Below are positions 18,741 through 26,198 of a stretch of DNA of 64,000 nt, piece by piece (position 1 is the first letter of the stretch; the number at the start of each line of letters is the position of its first letter). The notes under the pieces are model-generated. The model had not been told where the DNA came from. It saw only the letters and a program-made list of their open reading frames with translations, and did no database searches. Made by a program: the position numbers and the translations under genes. The stretch is from NCBI GenBank assembly GCA_964605235.1, contig CAZSBB010000024.1, forward strand, positions 1 to 64,000. Direction: 5' to 3'. The stretch is from CAZSBB01 sp964605235 (GTDB lineage: Bacteria; Planctomycetota; Phycisphaerae; Phycisphaerales; Phycisphaeraceae).

Positions 18741-19241
18741 ATGAGCGGCGAAACCCTCATCCTCTGGTCCGTGGTGTGCTTCGGCCTGGCGCTGGTGCTG
18801 TTCCTGGTCGAGTTGTTCATTCCCTCCGGCGGACTCATCGGCATCGCCGCCTCCATCTGCCTGATTGCCGGCGTCATGTTCCTGTTCAAGATCAATACCC
18901 AACTGGGGCTGATCGGCGCCATCGTCTGTCTGGCGGCGTTGCCGTTCGGCGCAGCGCTGGTGATCAAAGTCTGGCCGCAGACCCCCATCGCCCGCATGCT
19001 GACGCTGCAGAATCCCGAGCCACGCTCGGTCGACGCCCCGGCAGAAGGCCCGCAGCAATCGCAGGTGAAAATCGGCGCGGTCGGCCAGGCGCTCACGGAA
19101 CTGCGCCCGGTGGGCGCGTGCCTGATCGACGGCCACCGCCTGGACTGTCTGGCGGAACGCGGACTGATCCCCGCCGGCAGCAAAGTCCGCGTGGTGCAGA
19201 TCGACGGCATGCAGATCAAAGTCCGCCCCGACTCGGCGTAA
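18741..19241 (+). CDS. NfeD-like membrane protein
   Basis: A 166-residue protein with two to three N-terminal membrane segments (ILWSVVCFGLALVLFLVELFIPSGGLIGIAASICLIAGVMFLF and the following one). A C-terminal OB-fold begins VGAVGQALTELRPVGACLIDGHRLDCLAERGLIPAGSKVRVVQIDGMQIKVR. This is the NfeD pattern, usually paired with a membrane serine protease or stomatin-like protein. No partner is adjacent here. The IPSGGLIG motif of the family is clear. Confidence 0.85.
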   Translation: MSGETLILWSVVCFGLALVLFLVELFIPSGGLIGIAASICLIAGVMFLFKINTQLGLIGAIVCLAALPFGAALVIKVWPQTPIARMLTLQNPEPRSVDAPAEGPQQSQVKIGAVGQALTELRPVGACLIDGHRLDCLAERGLIPAGSKVRVVQIDGMQIKVRPDSA

Positions 19242-19279
19242 ACGGCGCCGCGCTAACCACACCGCGCCCGCCTCCGCGC

Positions 19280-19307
19280 TTAGCTGACGAGCTAGCTCGT
19301 CAGCTAA
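19280..19307. repeat. Perfect 28-base palindrome
   Basis: The left half TTAGCTGACGAGCT is followed directly by its exact reverse complement with no spacer. It sits between the NfeD-like gene and the deacetylase. It may be a terminator-like cruciform, a protein binding site or a repeat end. Its sequence is distinct from the other repeat families. Confidence 0.8.
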
Positions 19308-19374
19308 CCCCCCGCCGACCATGTCGCCATGGTTTCCCCTTGCCGCGTCCCCGGCGTTGTGCGAGCATGCCCCT

Positions 19375-20193
19375 ATGCCGACCCACAAGCAATCGGGCCC
19401 TGAACGTGCCGGCAAAGCCCGGCCGCGCCGGCTGATGGTCGCCATGGCGCACGCCGACGACATGGAGTACTACTGCGGCGGCACGGTCGCCAAGTTCGTG
19501 CAGCAAGGCTGGGAGGTGGTGCTGACCATGCTCAGCGCCAACATCGCCGGGGCGGACCTGCAGCAGGACGGCCGGTATCTGGAACACCCGCCCGAAGAAA
19601 TCGCGCCTGTGCGCGAAGCCGAGACGCACGCGGGGGCGGAAATCCTGGGCGTCAGCACCATCGTGCAGATGGGCTTCAAGGATTCGCTGTACTACACGGG
19701 CCAGGAACTGGTCTTCCTCGGCGACGCCGGCTACGACACCCAGCATCCCGCGGGCACCCAACCCCTGGCGGCAGCGCCCAGCCACCCGGCGTGTCTGCGG
19801 CGGATGCGACAGGTGCTCGAGAAGTACGAGCCGCAGATCGTCATCACCCACAATTTCTCCAGCGGCTTCGAGCACGCCTGTGCCGCGTCGGTGGTGAATC
19901 ACGCCTTCAACCAGGCGGTGCGCGAAGGCGTGAAGCTCGAACAGCTCTGGATGCCGACGCAGGTGCGCCACGGCACCGGCGATGCGGACCTGCGCATGTT
20001 CCTGTCGCCCAACGTGGTGATTGATGTGACCGACCAGTGGACCGACAAGCTCAAAGCCCTGCGCGCCCACCGCAGCCAGCGGGTGGAGGACAGCATCAAG
20101 AAGGTGGAGATCATCGGGCGCTACTGGGGCCTGGTGCGCGGCACGCGCTACGCCGAGCCGTTTTATACGCTGCACGATGCGCGGTATCGGTGA
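19375..20193 (+). CDS. PIG-L/LmbE family deacetylase
   Basis: A 272-residue member of the zinc-dependent GlcNAc-deacetylase fold. The metal motif appears as MVAMAHADDMEYYCGGT (His26, Asp28, Asp29). Most family members have HPDDE, so Pro and Glu are replaced by Ala and Met here. The later His-bearing region is FSSGFEHACAASVVNHAF, and the central segment LGVSTIVQMGFKDS is also typical. The substrate is probably an N-acetylated sugar or glycolipid. A start upstream at 19321 is possible, but the ATG at 19375 leaves the usual short N-terminus. The altered motif does not remove the metal ligands, so activity is plausible. Confidence 0.85.
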   Translation: MPTHKQSGPERAGKARPRRLMVAMAHADDMEYYCGGTVAKFVQQGWEVVLTMLSANIAGADLQQDGRYLEHPPEEIAPVREAETHAGAEILGVSTIVQMGFKDSLYYTGQELVFLGDAGYDTQHPAGTQPLAAAPSHPACLRRMRQVLEKYEPQIVITHNFSSGFEHACAASVVNHAFNQAVREGVKLEQLWMPTQVRHGTGDADLRMFLSPNVVIDVTDQWTDKLKALRAHRSQRVEDSIKKVEIIGRYWGLVRGTRYAEPFYTLHDARYR

Positions 20194-20222
20194 CCCCCGG
20201 AGAGGTGTGTTCGGAGGGGTGG

Positions 20223-20281
20223 TTTTTGCCACCGATGAACACGGATGAAGACGGGGGGAGATGCAGGCCGGGATCAAGCAG
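20223..20281 (+). repeat. Half copy of the CCACAGATGAACAC element (copy B)
   Basis: It starts TTTTTGCCACCGATGAACACGG and includes GGGGGGAGATGCAGGCCGGGATCAAGCAGAA, matching the left end of the family. No right-hand inverted end follows. Its sequence continues into GCGAAGC..GCGCCTGAGCGCAGCG, which is shared in part with the half copy at 21282-21345. The two halves lie in the same orientation on either side of the GH20-like gene. Confidence 0.75.
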
Positions 20282-20386
20282 AATGCTCAGGCAGAGCAGC
20301 GAAGCAGCGCCTGAGCGCAGCGCGGCGGGGGTGCATATCTCGTCTATCATGACCGCACTTGCCTTCGTCCCCCGGGAGCTCGCGTC

Positions 20387-21283
20387 ATGTTCATCGCCAA
20401 CCTGCTGCACCTGAGCTTCAACATGTGGGAGGAGCACGATGTTCCCTCCGACATCTGGCGCAAGGCGACGCCCACGCTGCGCTTTGACCGGACGTTCTAT
20501 GACCAGCTCATCGCCCGGATGGTGCAGGCGGGCTTCAACATGCTGGTGCTCGACCTGGGCGACGGCGTGCGCTACCGCTCGCATCCGGAGATCGCCCTGC
20601 CCGATGCCTGGACGCCCCGGCAGCTCAAAGACGAAGCGCACCGCCTGCGCGACCTGGGCATCACGCTGATTCCCAAGCTCAATTTCTCCGCCTGCCACGA
20701 CACCTGGCTGGGTGAATGGTCACGCCGCGTCTCCACGCCCGCCTACTACCAGACCTGCCGGGAGCTGATTGAGGAAGTGATCGAACTGCTCGCACCGCCC
20801 TATTTTCATCTGGGCATGGATGAGGAGACCGCCGAGCATCAGCGGCGTTACAACTACGTGGTCATTCGCCAGCACGAATTGCTCTGGCACGATCTGTTGT
20901 GGTTCATCGAGCAGGTGGAGAGCCGGGGCGTGGCGCCCTGGATCTGGTCGGACCTGATCTGGCATCACGAGGAGACGTTCCTGCAGCGCGTGCCGCGCAC
21001 GGTATTGCAGAGCAACTGGTACTACCACGACGATTTTTCGGACGACCATCCGCACGTGCGTCCCTACCGCACGCTCGAAACGCATGGCTACAACCAGATG
21101 CCCACCTGCTCGAACTTCAACTGCGTCGCCAACTCGGCGGGCACCGTCGCCTACGCCCGTCAGCACATCGCCCCGGAGCGGCTGCTGGGCTTCCTGCAAA
21201 CCCCGTGGCGTCCCACCACGCCGGACTGGCGCAGCGCGCATGAAGCGGCGATCGATCTGCTCAGCGCTGCGGTGCGAGCATAG
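20387..21283 (+). CDS. GH20-like glycoside hydrolase-fold protein
   Basis: A 298-residue TIM-barrel protein without a signal peptide. The segment PPYFHLGMDEE (His141, Asp145, Glu146) matches the His-x-Gly-x-Asp-Glu motif that carries the catalytic Asp-Glu pair of family 20 hexosaminidases. Other barrel strands are FNMLVLDLGDGVRYRSHPEI, ITLIPKLNFSACHDTWLG and VAPWIWSDLIWHHEE. It lacks the extra N-terminal domain of typical GH20 enzymes, so it is a minimal or divergent relative. Its TAG stop is the first part of a dispersed repeat (TAGCCACGGATG), so its 3' end was set by repeat insertion. GGGAG lies 9 bases before the ATG. Confidence 0.75.
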   Translation: MFIANLLHLSFNMWEEHDVPSDIWRKATPTLRFDRTFYDQLIARMVQAGFNMLVLDLGDGVRYRSHPEIALPDAWTPRQLKDEAHRLRDLGITLIPKLNFSACHDTWLGEWSRRVSTPAYYQTCRELIEEVIELLAPPYFHLGMDEETAEHQRRYNYVVIRQHELLWHDLLWFIEQVESRGVAPWIWSDLIWHHEETFLQRVPRTVLQSNWYYHDDFSDDHPHVRPYRTLETHGYNQMPTCSNFNCVANSAGTVAYARQHIAPERLLGFLQTPWRPTTPDWRSAHEAAIDLLSAAVRA

Positions 21284-21345
21284 CCACGGATGAACACGGA
21301 TGAAACCCGGGGGAGATGAAGGCAGGGATCAAGCAGAATCCCAAG
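21282..21345 (+). repeat. Half copy of the CCACAGATGAACAC element (copy C)
   Basis: AGCCACGGATGAACACGGATG, then GGGGGAGATGAAGGCAGGGATCAAGCAGAAT. It is in direct orientation with copy B about 1.06 kb upstream. Its first two bases belong to the stop codon of the GH20-like gene. Confidence 0.75.
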
Positions 21346-21387
21346 GGAAAACGGCGAAGCCGCACATGAGCGCAGCGAATGTGGGGG

Positions 21388-22236
21388 TCACACCCGCAGC
21401 CCGCGCGTCGTCCACGTCACGCAATTGAGCAGCCCGCCCTCACGCGCCAGTCCCTCGCAGCGCAGCGGTTCAACCATGCACTGCGGCGCGGCGGCAGCGA
21501 GGATGCGCAGCGCCGCGTCGTCCGTCGCCAGGCCGAACGTCGGCATGACCAGCAGCGAACCGACCTGGAGGTAGTTCAGATAAACACCCACCGCCGCGGC
21601 AATGCCGTCATTGACCTCATCCGTGGGGGCGTAGGGCAACAACACGATCTTCACGTCCAGCCGGCGCAGCACCGCAAGCAACCGCTCCCGATACCCCGCC
21701 AGGTCAGAACCATAGTCGTTGACGATGAGCGTCTGGTCATCCAGCGGCCGCAGCACCCCGTCCACATGATGCAACGCATCGCCCGGCTCCGCAGGCACCA
21801 GGATCAATTCCTCGACCGCCAGCGCTTGCCGCAGTTGATTGCGGATTTCTTCCCGTTGCCGGGGCGCATTGGCGCGGTAGATGTAGTCGGTGAGAAACGC
21901 CCGGCGCTGCGTGCCGACGATGTTGCCGCCGTCGGCGATCAGATCGCTCGCGTTGGTTTGCGCAGCCGGCGTGGCGTGGGTGATGTCGCTGGGCAAGGTG
22001 CGCTGGTCATCACGACCAATCAGGTAGTTCGGCTCATACCGAAACTGCACCCAGCGACCCTCCGCCACCTGCACCGGCATGTAATCCCGCGCCCAGATGT
22101 CGCGCGTGCCAGCAATGATGCTCAGCGGAATGCCGTGACGCTCCAACACCATGGCCAAGCGCTCCGCCACAACCGGATGCCGCTGCGACAGCAGGGTGGA
22201 GATGAATACCCGGTCTTTGGTGGATTCTGGCAGCAT
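21388..22236 (-). CDS. Agmatine deiminase / peptidylarginine deiminase family protein
   Basis: A 282-residue protein of the guanidino-group-modifying superfamily. Recognisable blocks are GTRDIWARDYMPVQV (substrate-binding Asp), LIADGGNIVG, HHVDGVLRPLDDQTLIVNDYG (catalytic His region) and the C-terminal GGLLNCVTWT with the nucleophilic Cys at about 272. Agmatine deiminases hydrolyse agmatine to N-carbamoylputrescine, which feeds polyamine synthesis. This protein is shorter than the usual 340-370 residues at the N-terminus. No carbamoylputrescine amidase is adjacent, although a carbon-nitrogen hydrolase of that broad superfamily is at 56216-57172. Confidence 0.85.
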   Translation of the reverse strand: MLPESTKDRVFISTLLSQRHPVVAERLAMVLERHGIPLSIIAGTRDIWARDYMPVQVAEGRWVQFRYEPNYLIGRDDQRTLPSDITHATPAAQTNASDLIADGGNIVGTQRRAFLTDYIYRANAPRQREEIRNQLRQALAVEELILVPAEPGDALHHVDGVLRPLDDQTLIVNDYGSDLAGYRERLLAVLRRLDVKIVLLPYAPTDEVNDGIAAAVGVYLNYLQVGSLLVMPTFGLATDDAALRILAAAAPQCMVEPLRCEGLAREGGLLNCVTWTTRGLRV

Positions 22237-22387
22237 GGCAGGAATAAGGCTGACTCAACCCGCAACCCGGCGGCGGTGCTGACGGTGGCTGCCTATGGTA
22301 CGTTGATCCAGCAACGGGGAGCAAGCTCGATCGCCACGAAGCTGCGCTGCGCCGGCGGGAACCACAGCCCAAGATCAGGAAGAAACC

Positions 22388-23188
22388 ATGACCGATGCCT
22401 TCACCATCATCGGAAAGAATAAAAAGCCGATTCGCACCGTGCAGGAATGGAAAGATAACGCACCACCCAAGAGCCCCGGCCTGCATTGGAAGGATGGCCG
22501 CAGCGCCAAGGAACTCGCCAAGGCATGGTGCGGTACGGGTTCGCCGATCATGCCGGCGGAATTGGGGACGCTGCTGGATTCACACCCAGACGCCAGGGGA
22601 TTCAAGATCACCCAGGCATTCGCAGAACACGAGATCCGGTTCGACAGTTTTTTCGGCGGGCCCTGCAACGCCGACCTGGCGCTCATCGGCACCGCATCGG
22701 CCGGCAAGGTTTGCGTGGTGATTGAAGCGAAAGCCGATGAGCCGTTCTCCGACACGGTGGAAAAACGGCTGCAAGCAGCCAAGACTGCAAAGACTGAGAG
22801 CAATGCAAAATCCAGGATTCAAGGTTTGCTCAAAACCATCCTCCCCGAGCACACCGAAGGCTTGCCTGCAGACAATGTACTGCGTTATCAACTCTTGACC
22901 GGCACCGCCGGAGCGCTCGCATTGGCGGCGCAAGAGCACGCCGATCTGGCGGTCTTCATCGTGCATGAGTTCGTGACGAACCAAACCAACCCCCAGAAGC
23001 TCGCCATCAACGCCACTGCTTACAAGGACTTCCTCCACCGCCTGATGCAGCGTGTGCCCACAGCCACTGAACTGCAACGGCTGCTCGGCCCGTTCCACGC
23101 GCCGTGTCGAGCCACCGAGGGCTACGCGCCCGAGTTCAGTTCGGGCATGCCGCTGCTGATCGGGAAGGTATCGACGGACTGCAGATGA
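22388..23188 (+). CDS. Putative PD-(D/E)XK-type protein of unknown function
   Basis: A 266-residue soluble protein. The segment NADLALIGTASAGKVCVVIEAKADEPF has the spacing of a PD-(D/E)XK nuclease core: Asp at the end of one strand, and Glu-x-Lys in the next. A helix-rich region with QLLTGTAGALALAAQEHADLAVFIVHEF follows. Base composition and codon use are visibly less GC-rich than the neighbours (many AAG, AAT, CAG, ACC mixtures), which hints at transfer. AGGAAG precedes the ATG. The small gene at 23230 follows 41 bases later. A defence or DNA-processing role is an inference, because the nuclease motif alone does not fix function. Confidence 0.65.
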   Translation: MTDAFTIIGKNKKPIRTVQEWKDNAPPKSPGLHWKDGRSAKELAKAWCGTGSPIMPAELGTLLDSHPDARGFKITQAFAEHEIRFDSFFGGPCNADLALIGTASAGKVCVVIEAKADEPFSDTVEKRLQAAKTAKTESNAKSRIQGLLKTILPEHTEGLPADNVLRYQLLTGTAGALALAAQEHADLAVFIVHEFVTNQTNPQKLAINATAYKDFLHRLMQRVPTATELQRLLGPFHAPCRATEGYAPEFSSGMPLLIGKVSTDCR

Positions 23189-23229
23189 GTGGACGATCCT
23201 GCGATAGATTTCTCCTGAGGTTAACTCCG

Positions 23230-23508
23230 ATGTTTGAGCTGCTGCACCTGATGGCGATCGGTCACTACCTGCTGGCGCGGTGGCTGCATCGAGTGGATGT
23301 CGACGAGCAGCGAACGTATCAACGCCTTCTGGCGGTGCAGCGGTTGCGGCAGGTGCGGACGGAACTGGTCCAGTTGTGCCAGCGCAAACAGTTGGCTCTG
23401 GAGCGGGCCCAGTTGCTTGCGCACGAGCCGTCCGAGCGGTATGCGGGCGACTATTTCACGCAGTTTGTGCTGCCTGAATTGCCCGTGCCGCCGGGTGAGT
23501 CATCATGA
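23230..23508 (+). CDS. Small hypothetical protein following the PD-(D/E)XK-like gene
   Basis: A 92-residue, mostly helical, Leu/Gln/Arg-rich protein (MFELLHLMAIGHYLLARWLHRVDVDEQRTYQRLLAVQRLRQV...) that could form a coiled coil. It starts 41 bases after the preceding gene, with GAGG nine bases before the ATG, so it may be its partner. No domain is recognised. Unlike its neighbour, its codon use is ordinary. Confidence 0.5.
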   Translation: MFELLHLMAIGHYLLARWLHRVDVDEQRTYQRLLAVQRLRQVRTELVQLCQRKQLALERAQLLAHEPSERYAGDYFTQFVLPELPVPPGESS

Positions 23509-23714
23509 GTTCACGGTGCATATGCAGCGCAGACGACGCATGTCACCATGACACGCAAGTGACATTGCCAACCCATTTACTTCACGTCAGTTGCACGATT
23601 AGCACTCGAAAATAGGTGACATGACAGGCCCCCACCTGCCGACTTGCGTCGGCGGCTCGGAAAGCGTGTCGGCGTTCGGTAGCTCCCGACATTTGAATCA
23701 CTAAGCTATTGTCC
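23509..23714. other. Intergenic gap upstream of the sulfatase
   Basis: About 200 bases with no gene. No convincing promoter or repeat is seen. Confidence 0.4.
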
Positions 23715-25127
23715 ATGTCACGCCCCAACATCATTTTCCTGCATTCGCACAACACCGGCCAATACATCCAACCCTACGGCCACAGCGTGCCGACGCCCAA
23801 TCTGCACCGGCTGGCGGAGGAAGGGGTGCTGTTTCGGCACTGCTTTGCCGCGAATCCGACGTGTTCGCCCAGCCGGGCGAGTTTCCTGAGCGGGATGTAT
23901 CCGCACTCCTGCGGCATGATGGGCTTGGCGCATCGCGGGTTCGCCATGCGCGACTATGCCCTGCATGTGGTGGCGACCTTCAAACAGGCGGGCTACCTCA
24001 CCGCGCTGTCGGGCGTCGAGCACACCGCGCCGTCCATCGACCAGGTGGGCTATGACCTGCGGCTGTGCGATCACGACACCAACTATCCCGACAGCGGCGA
24101 CCACGGCGATGTCGCCCAGGCGGCGGTCGAATTCCTGCACCGCCAACATGATCGCCCCTTCTTCCTGTCGGTGGGGCTCAACGAAACCCATCGCCCTTTC
24201 CCCAAGGCCGACCCGGTGCACTATCCCGCCGAGGACGCCCGCTACTGTCGGCCCCCGGCCCTGTTCCCGGACACCCCCGCCACCCGCGCGGATATGGCGG
24301 ACTTCAAAGCCGCGGCGCGGATCATGGATGAAAGCTACGGCCGCGTGCTGGCGGCACTGGACGAAACCGGGCTGGCGGAGAACACCCTCGTCTGCTGCTT
24401 CAGCGACCACGGCCTGCAGTTCCCCCGGCATATGTGCAACCTCACCGACCACGGCACGGCGGTCTACTGCATCCTGCGCGGCCCCGGTGGCTTTGCCGGC
24501 GGTCAGGTGCGCGAGGAACTGGTCAGCCTGATCGACCTGGCGCCCACGGCGTACGACGTGGCGGGCATTGCGCGGCCTGAACATGTGCAGGGAATGTCGC
24601 TGCGGAAGCTGGTGATGGATAAGGAGGGATGTGGAGGCGAGGGTGGAGGCAGAGGCGCAAGCGGGAGCGGGGGTGGTTGGGATAGCTCATGCGCGGGGGA
24701 ACTGGGGGGATGGCGGGATGCGGTGTTCAGTGAATTGAACTATCACGCGAGCTATGAGCCGCAGCGGGCGGTGCGGACGGCGCGATACAAGTACATTCGG
24801 CGCTATGACCGCCGGGAGCGGGTGGTGCTGGCGAACTGCGATGAGAATCCGAGCAAGGCGGTGTTGCTCGAGCATGGCTGGACGGAGCAGCCACGCTGGC
24901 AGGAGGCGTTGTTCGATCTGACCTTTGATCCGGCCGAGTGCTGCAATCTGGCGGGGAGCGCCCGGCATGCGGACACGTTGCGGGCGCTGCGTGCCCGGCT
25001 GGAGACGTGGATGCGGGTGACGGACGATCCAATCCGGGTGACGGGCCACATCGAGCCGCCGCGGGGGGCGCGGATCACGCCCGCCGACGCGCCCTCGCCG
25101 CGCGATCCGGCGGTGTTCGCACCCTGA
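23715..25127 (+). CDS. Sulfatase (type I, formylglycine-dependent)
   Basis: A 470-residue enzyme of the alkaline-phosphatase-like sulfatase family. The modification motif Cys-x-Pro-x-Arg is present in NPTCSPSRASFLSG (Cys50), where Cys becomes formylglycine. The later metal site is in TLVCCFSDHGLQFPRH, and the substrate loop in SVGLNETHRPFP. The usual N-terminal Asp-Asp metal pair (..ILADDLG..) reads HSHNTG here, as in heparan-N-sulfatase-like subgroups. No signal peptide is visible, so it may act in the cytoplasm or on imported oligosaccharides. A Gly/Ser-rich insert of about 20 residues lies near residue 310. Sulfated polysaccharide use is typical of planctomycetes. Confidence 0.92.
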   Translation: MSRPNIIFLHSHNTGQYIQPYGHSVPTPNLHRLAEEGVLFRHCFAANPTCSPSRASFLSGMYPHSCGMMGLAHRGFAMRDYALHVVATFKQAGYLTALSGVEHTAPSIDQVGYDLRLCDHDTNYPDSGDHGDVAQAAVEFLHRQHDRPFFLSVGLNETHRPFPKADPVHYPAEDARYCRPPALFPDTPATRADMADFKAAARIMDESYGRVLAALDETGLAENTLVCCFSDHGLQFPRHMCNLTDHGTAVYCILRGPGGFAGGQVREELVSLIDLAPTAYDVAGIARPEHVQGMSLRKLVMDKEGCGGEGGGRGASGSGGGWDSSCAGELGGWRDAVFSELNYHASYEPQRAVRTARYKYIRRYDRRERVVLANCDENPSKAVLLEHGWTEQPRWQEALFDLTFDPAECCNLAGSARHADTLRALRARLETWMRVTDDPIRVTGHIEPPRGARITPADAPSPRDPAVFAP

Positions 25128-25190
25128 GGGGGCCATCCGTTCGCCTGCGGCAGTGACCGACGGCTGAATCACGCATCTACCCATCCCCTG

Positions 25191-25228
25191 AAAAAACCAA
25201 CACCCCCGCGAGGTACGGGGGTGCTGGT
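25191..25228 (-). terminator. Intrinsic terminator of the PEP-CTERM gene
   Basis: Read on the minus strand, the stem ACCAGCACCCCCG / CGGGGGTGTTGGT with a short loop is followed by T6. It lies 46 bases after the stop codon of the minus-strand PEP-CTERM gene and could also stop transcripts from the convergent sulfatase. Confidence 0.85.
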
Positions 25229-25273
25229 GGAATGCGTTGGGTTGTCGGTGGTCGTGGCGGTAGCCGGTGCGAC

Positions 25274-25975
25274 TCAGGCGGCGCGGCTGCGGCGACGACG
25301 GGCGAGCAGGGTCACACTGCCCAGCGCCAGCAGGGCGAGGGAAGCGGGTTCCGGCACGGCGCTGGCGGCCACCGCGGTGACGGCGCCGCTGCCGCCCATG
25401 TTGATGCGAATCTGGTCGAAGAGTTCAGCGCCGAAGGTGATGGTCTGGAAGCTGTTGTCGCCCAGCAGCGCCATGTTGTAGGTGCTGACCACGCTGCCGT
25501 TGAGGTAGGTCTGGACGGAACCGGGCTCGCCGGATTCGATGTCGAGCAGGGAGACGAAGCCGCCCTGATTGACGCGATCAAAGAGGAAGTTGAAGTAGCC
25601 GGCGGGGCGATTGCCTTCATCGTCGGGGGTGGCGATGCGGCCGGCGAGGTTGAAAGTGCCACGTTCGGAGATGACCAGCACCATGCCCATGGGGTCATGC
25701 GGCGAGCCGGCGCCGGTGCGCAGGTCGTCATCGCCGCCGGTGGGGCTCTGCGAGTTGAAGGCGATGCCGTAGTCGAAGCTGCGGTTGGGGTTGACGGTGT
25801 TGACGGTGACGCCCCAGGCGCTGTACTCGGTGTCGATGACCTGCCCGGCGAGGATGGAATTGCCCAGCGCGTCGGTATCGAAGTCGATAAGAATGTCATC
25901 AGGGGCAGCCTGGGCGACCGAGGTGATCAGCAGGCCGGCAACGAGGACGAGGAGGGTGGTGAGTTTGCGAAGCAT
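25274..25975 (-). CDS. PEP-CTERM sorting-signal protein
   Basis: A 233-residue secreted protein. The signal peptide is MLRKLTTLLVLVAGLLITSVAQA. An all-beta body (ILIDFDTDALGNSILAGQVIDTEYSAWGVTV ...) resembles jelly-roll carbohydrate-binding-like domains. The C-terminus is a textbook PEP-CTERM tail: VPEPASLALLALGSV, a membrane stretch, then RRRRSR. Such proteins are processed by an exosortase and end up in the extracellular matrix. GGAG stands 10 bases before the ATG at 25975, and the terminator at 25191-25228 makes it a single-gene unit. Confidence 0.88.
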   Translation of the reverse strand: MLRKLTTLLVLVAGLLITSVAQAAPDDILIDFDTDALGNSILAGQVIDTEYSAWGVTVNTVNPNRSFDYGIAFNSQSPTGGDDDLRTGAGSPHDPMGMVLVISERGTFNLAGRIATPDDEGNRPAGYFNFLFDRVNQGGFVSLLDIESGEPGSVQTYLNGSVVSTYNMALLGDNSFQTITFGAELFDQIRINMGGSGAVTAVAASAVPEPASLALLALGSVTLLARRRRSRAA

Positions 25976-26089
25976 CTGGCGTTTCTCCGTTCCATGATGA
26001 ATGAAAGCAAGTGCGTTGGCCGCAGCGCCCGTGGCTGCGGCGTGGTGAGAGAACAGGACCACCAAAATGGAACGGAGCAAGGGTCAGAT

Positions 26090-26115
26090 AAAAAAACCCG
26101 CGGCGCGGCGCGGGT
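26090..26115 (-). terminator. Intrinsic terminator of the MnmE-like GTPase gene
   Basis: On the minus strand a CCCGCG / CGCGGG stem with a GC-rich loop is followed directly by T7. It lies about 85 bases past the GTPase stop codon. Confidence 0.7.
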
Positions 26116-26198
26116 CGACGGCGGGTCATGCGGATTTGCAGTGGTCGGCGGATCAGTGAAATTGGGTAAGCAGCGCCGGGCCGTCGAGTGCAGAGGCA

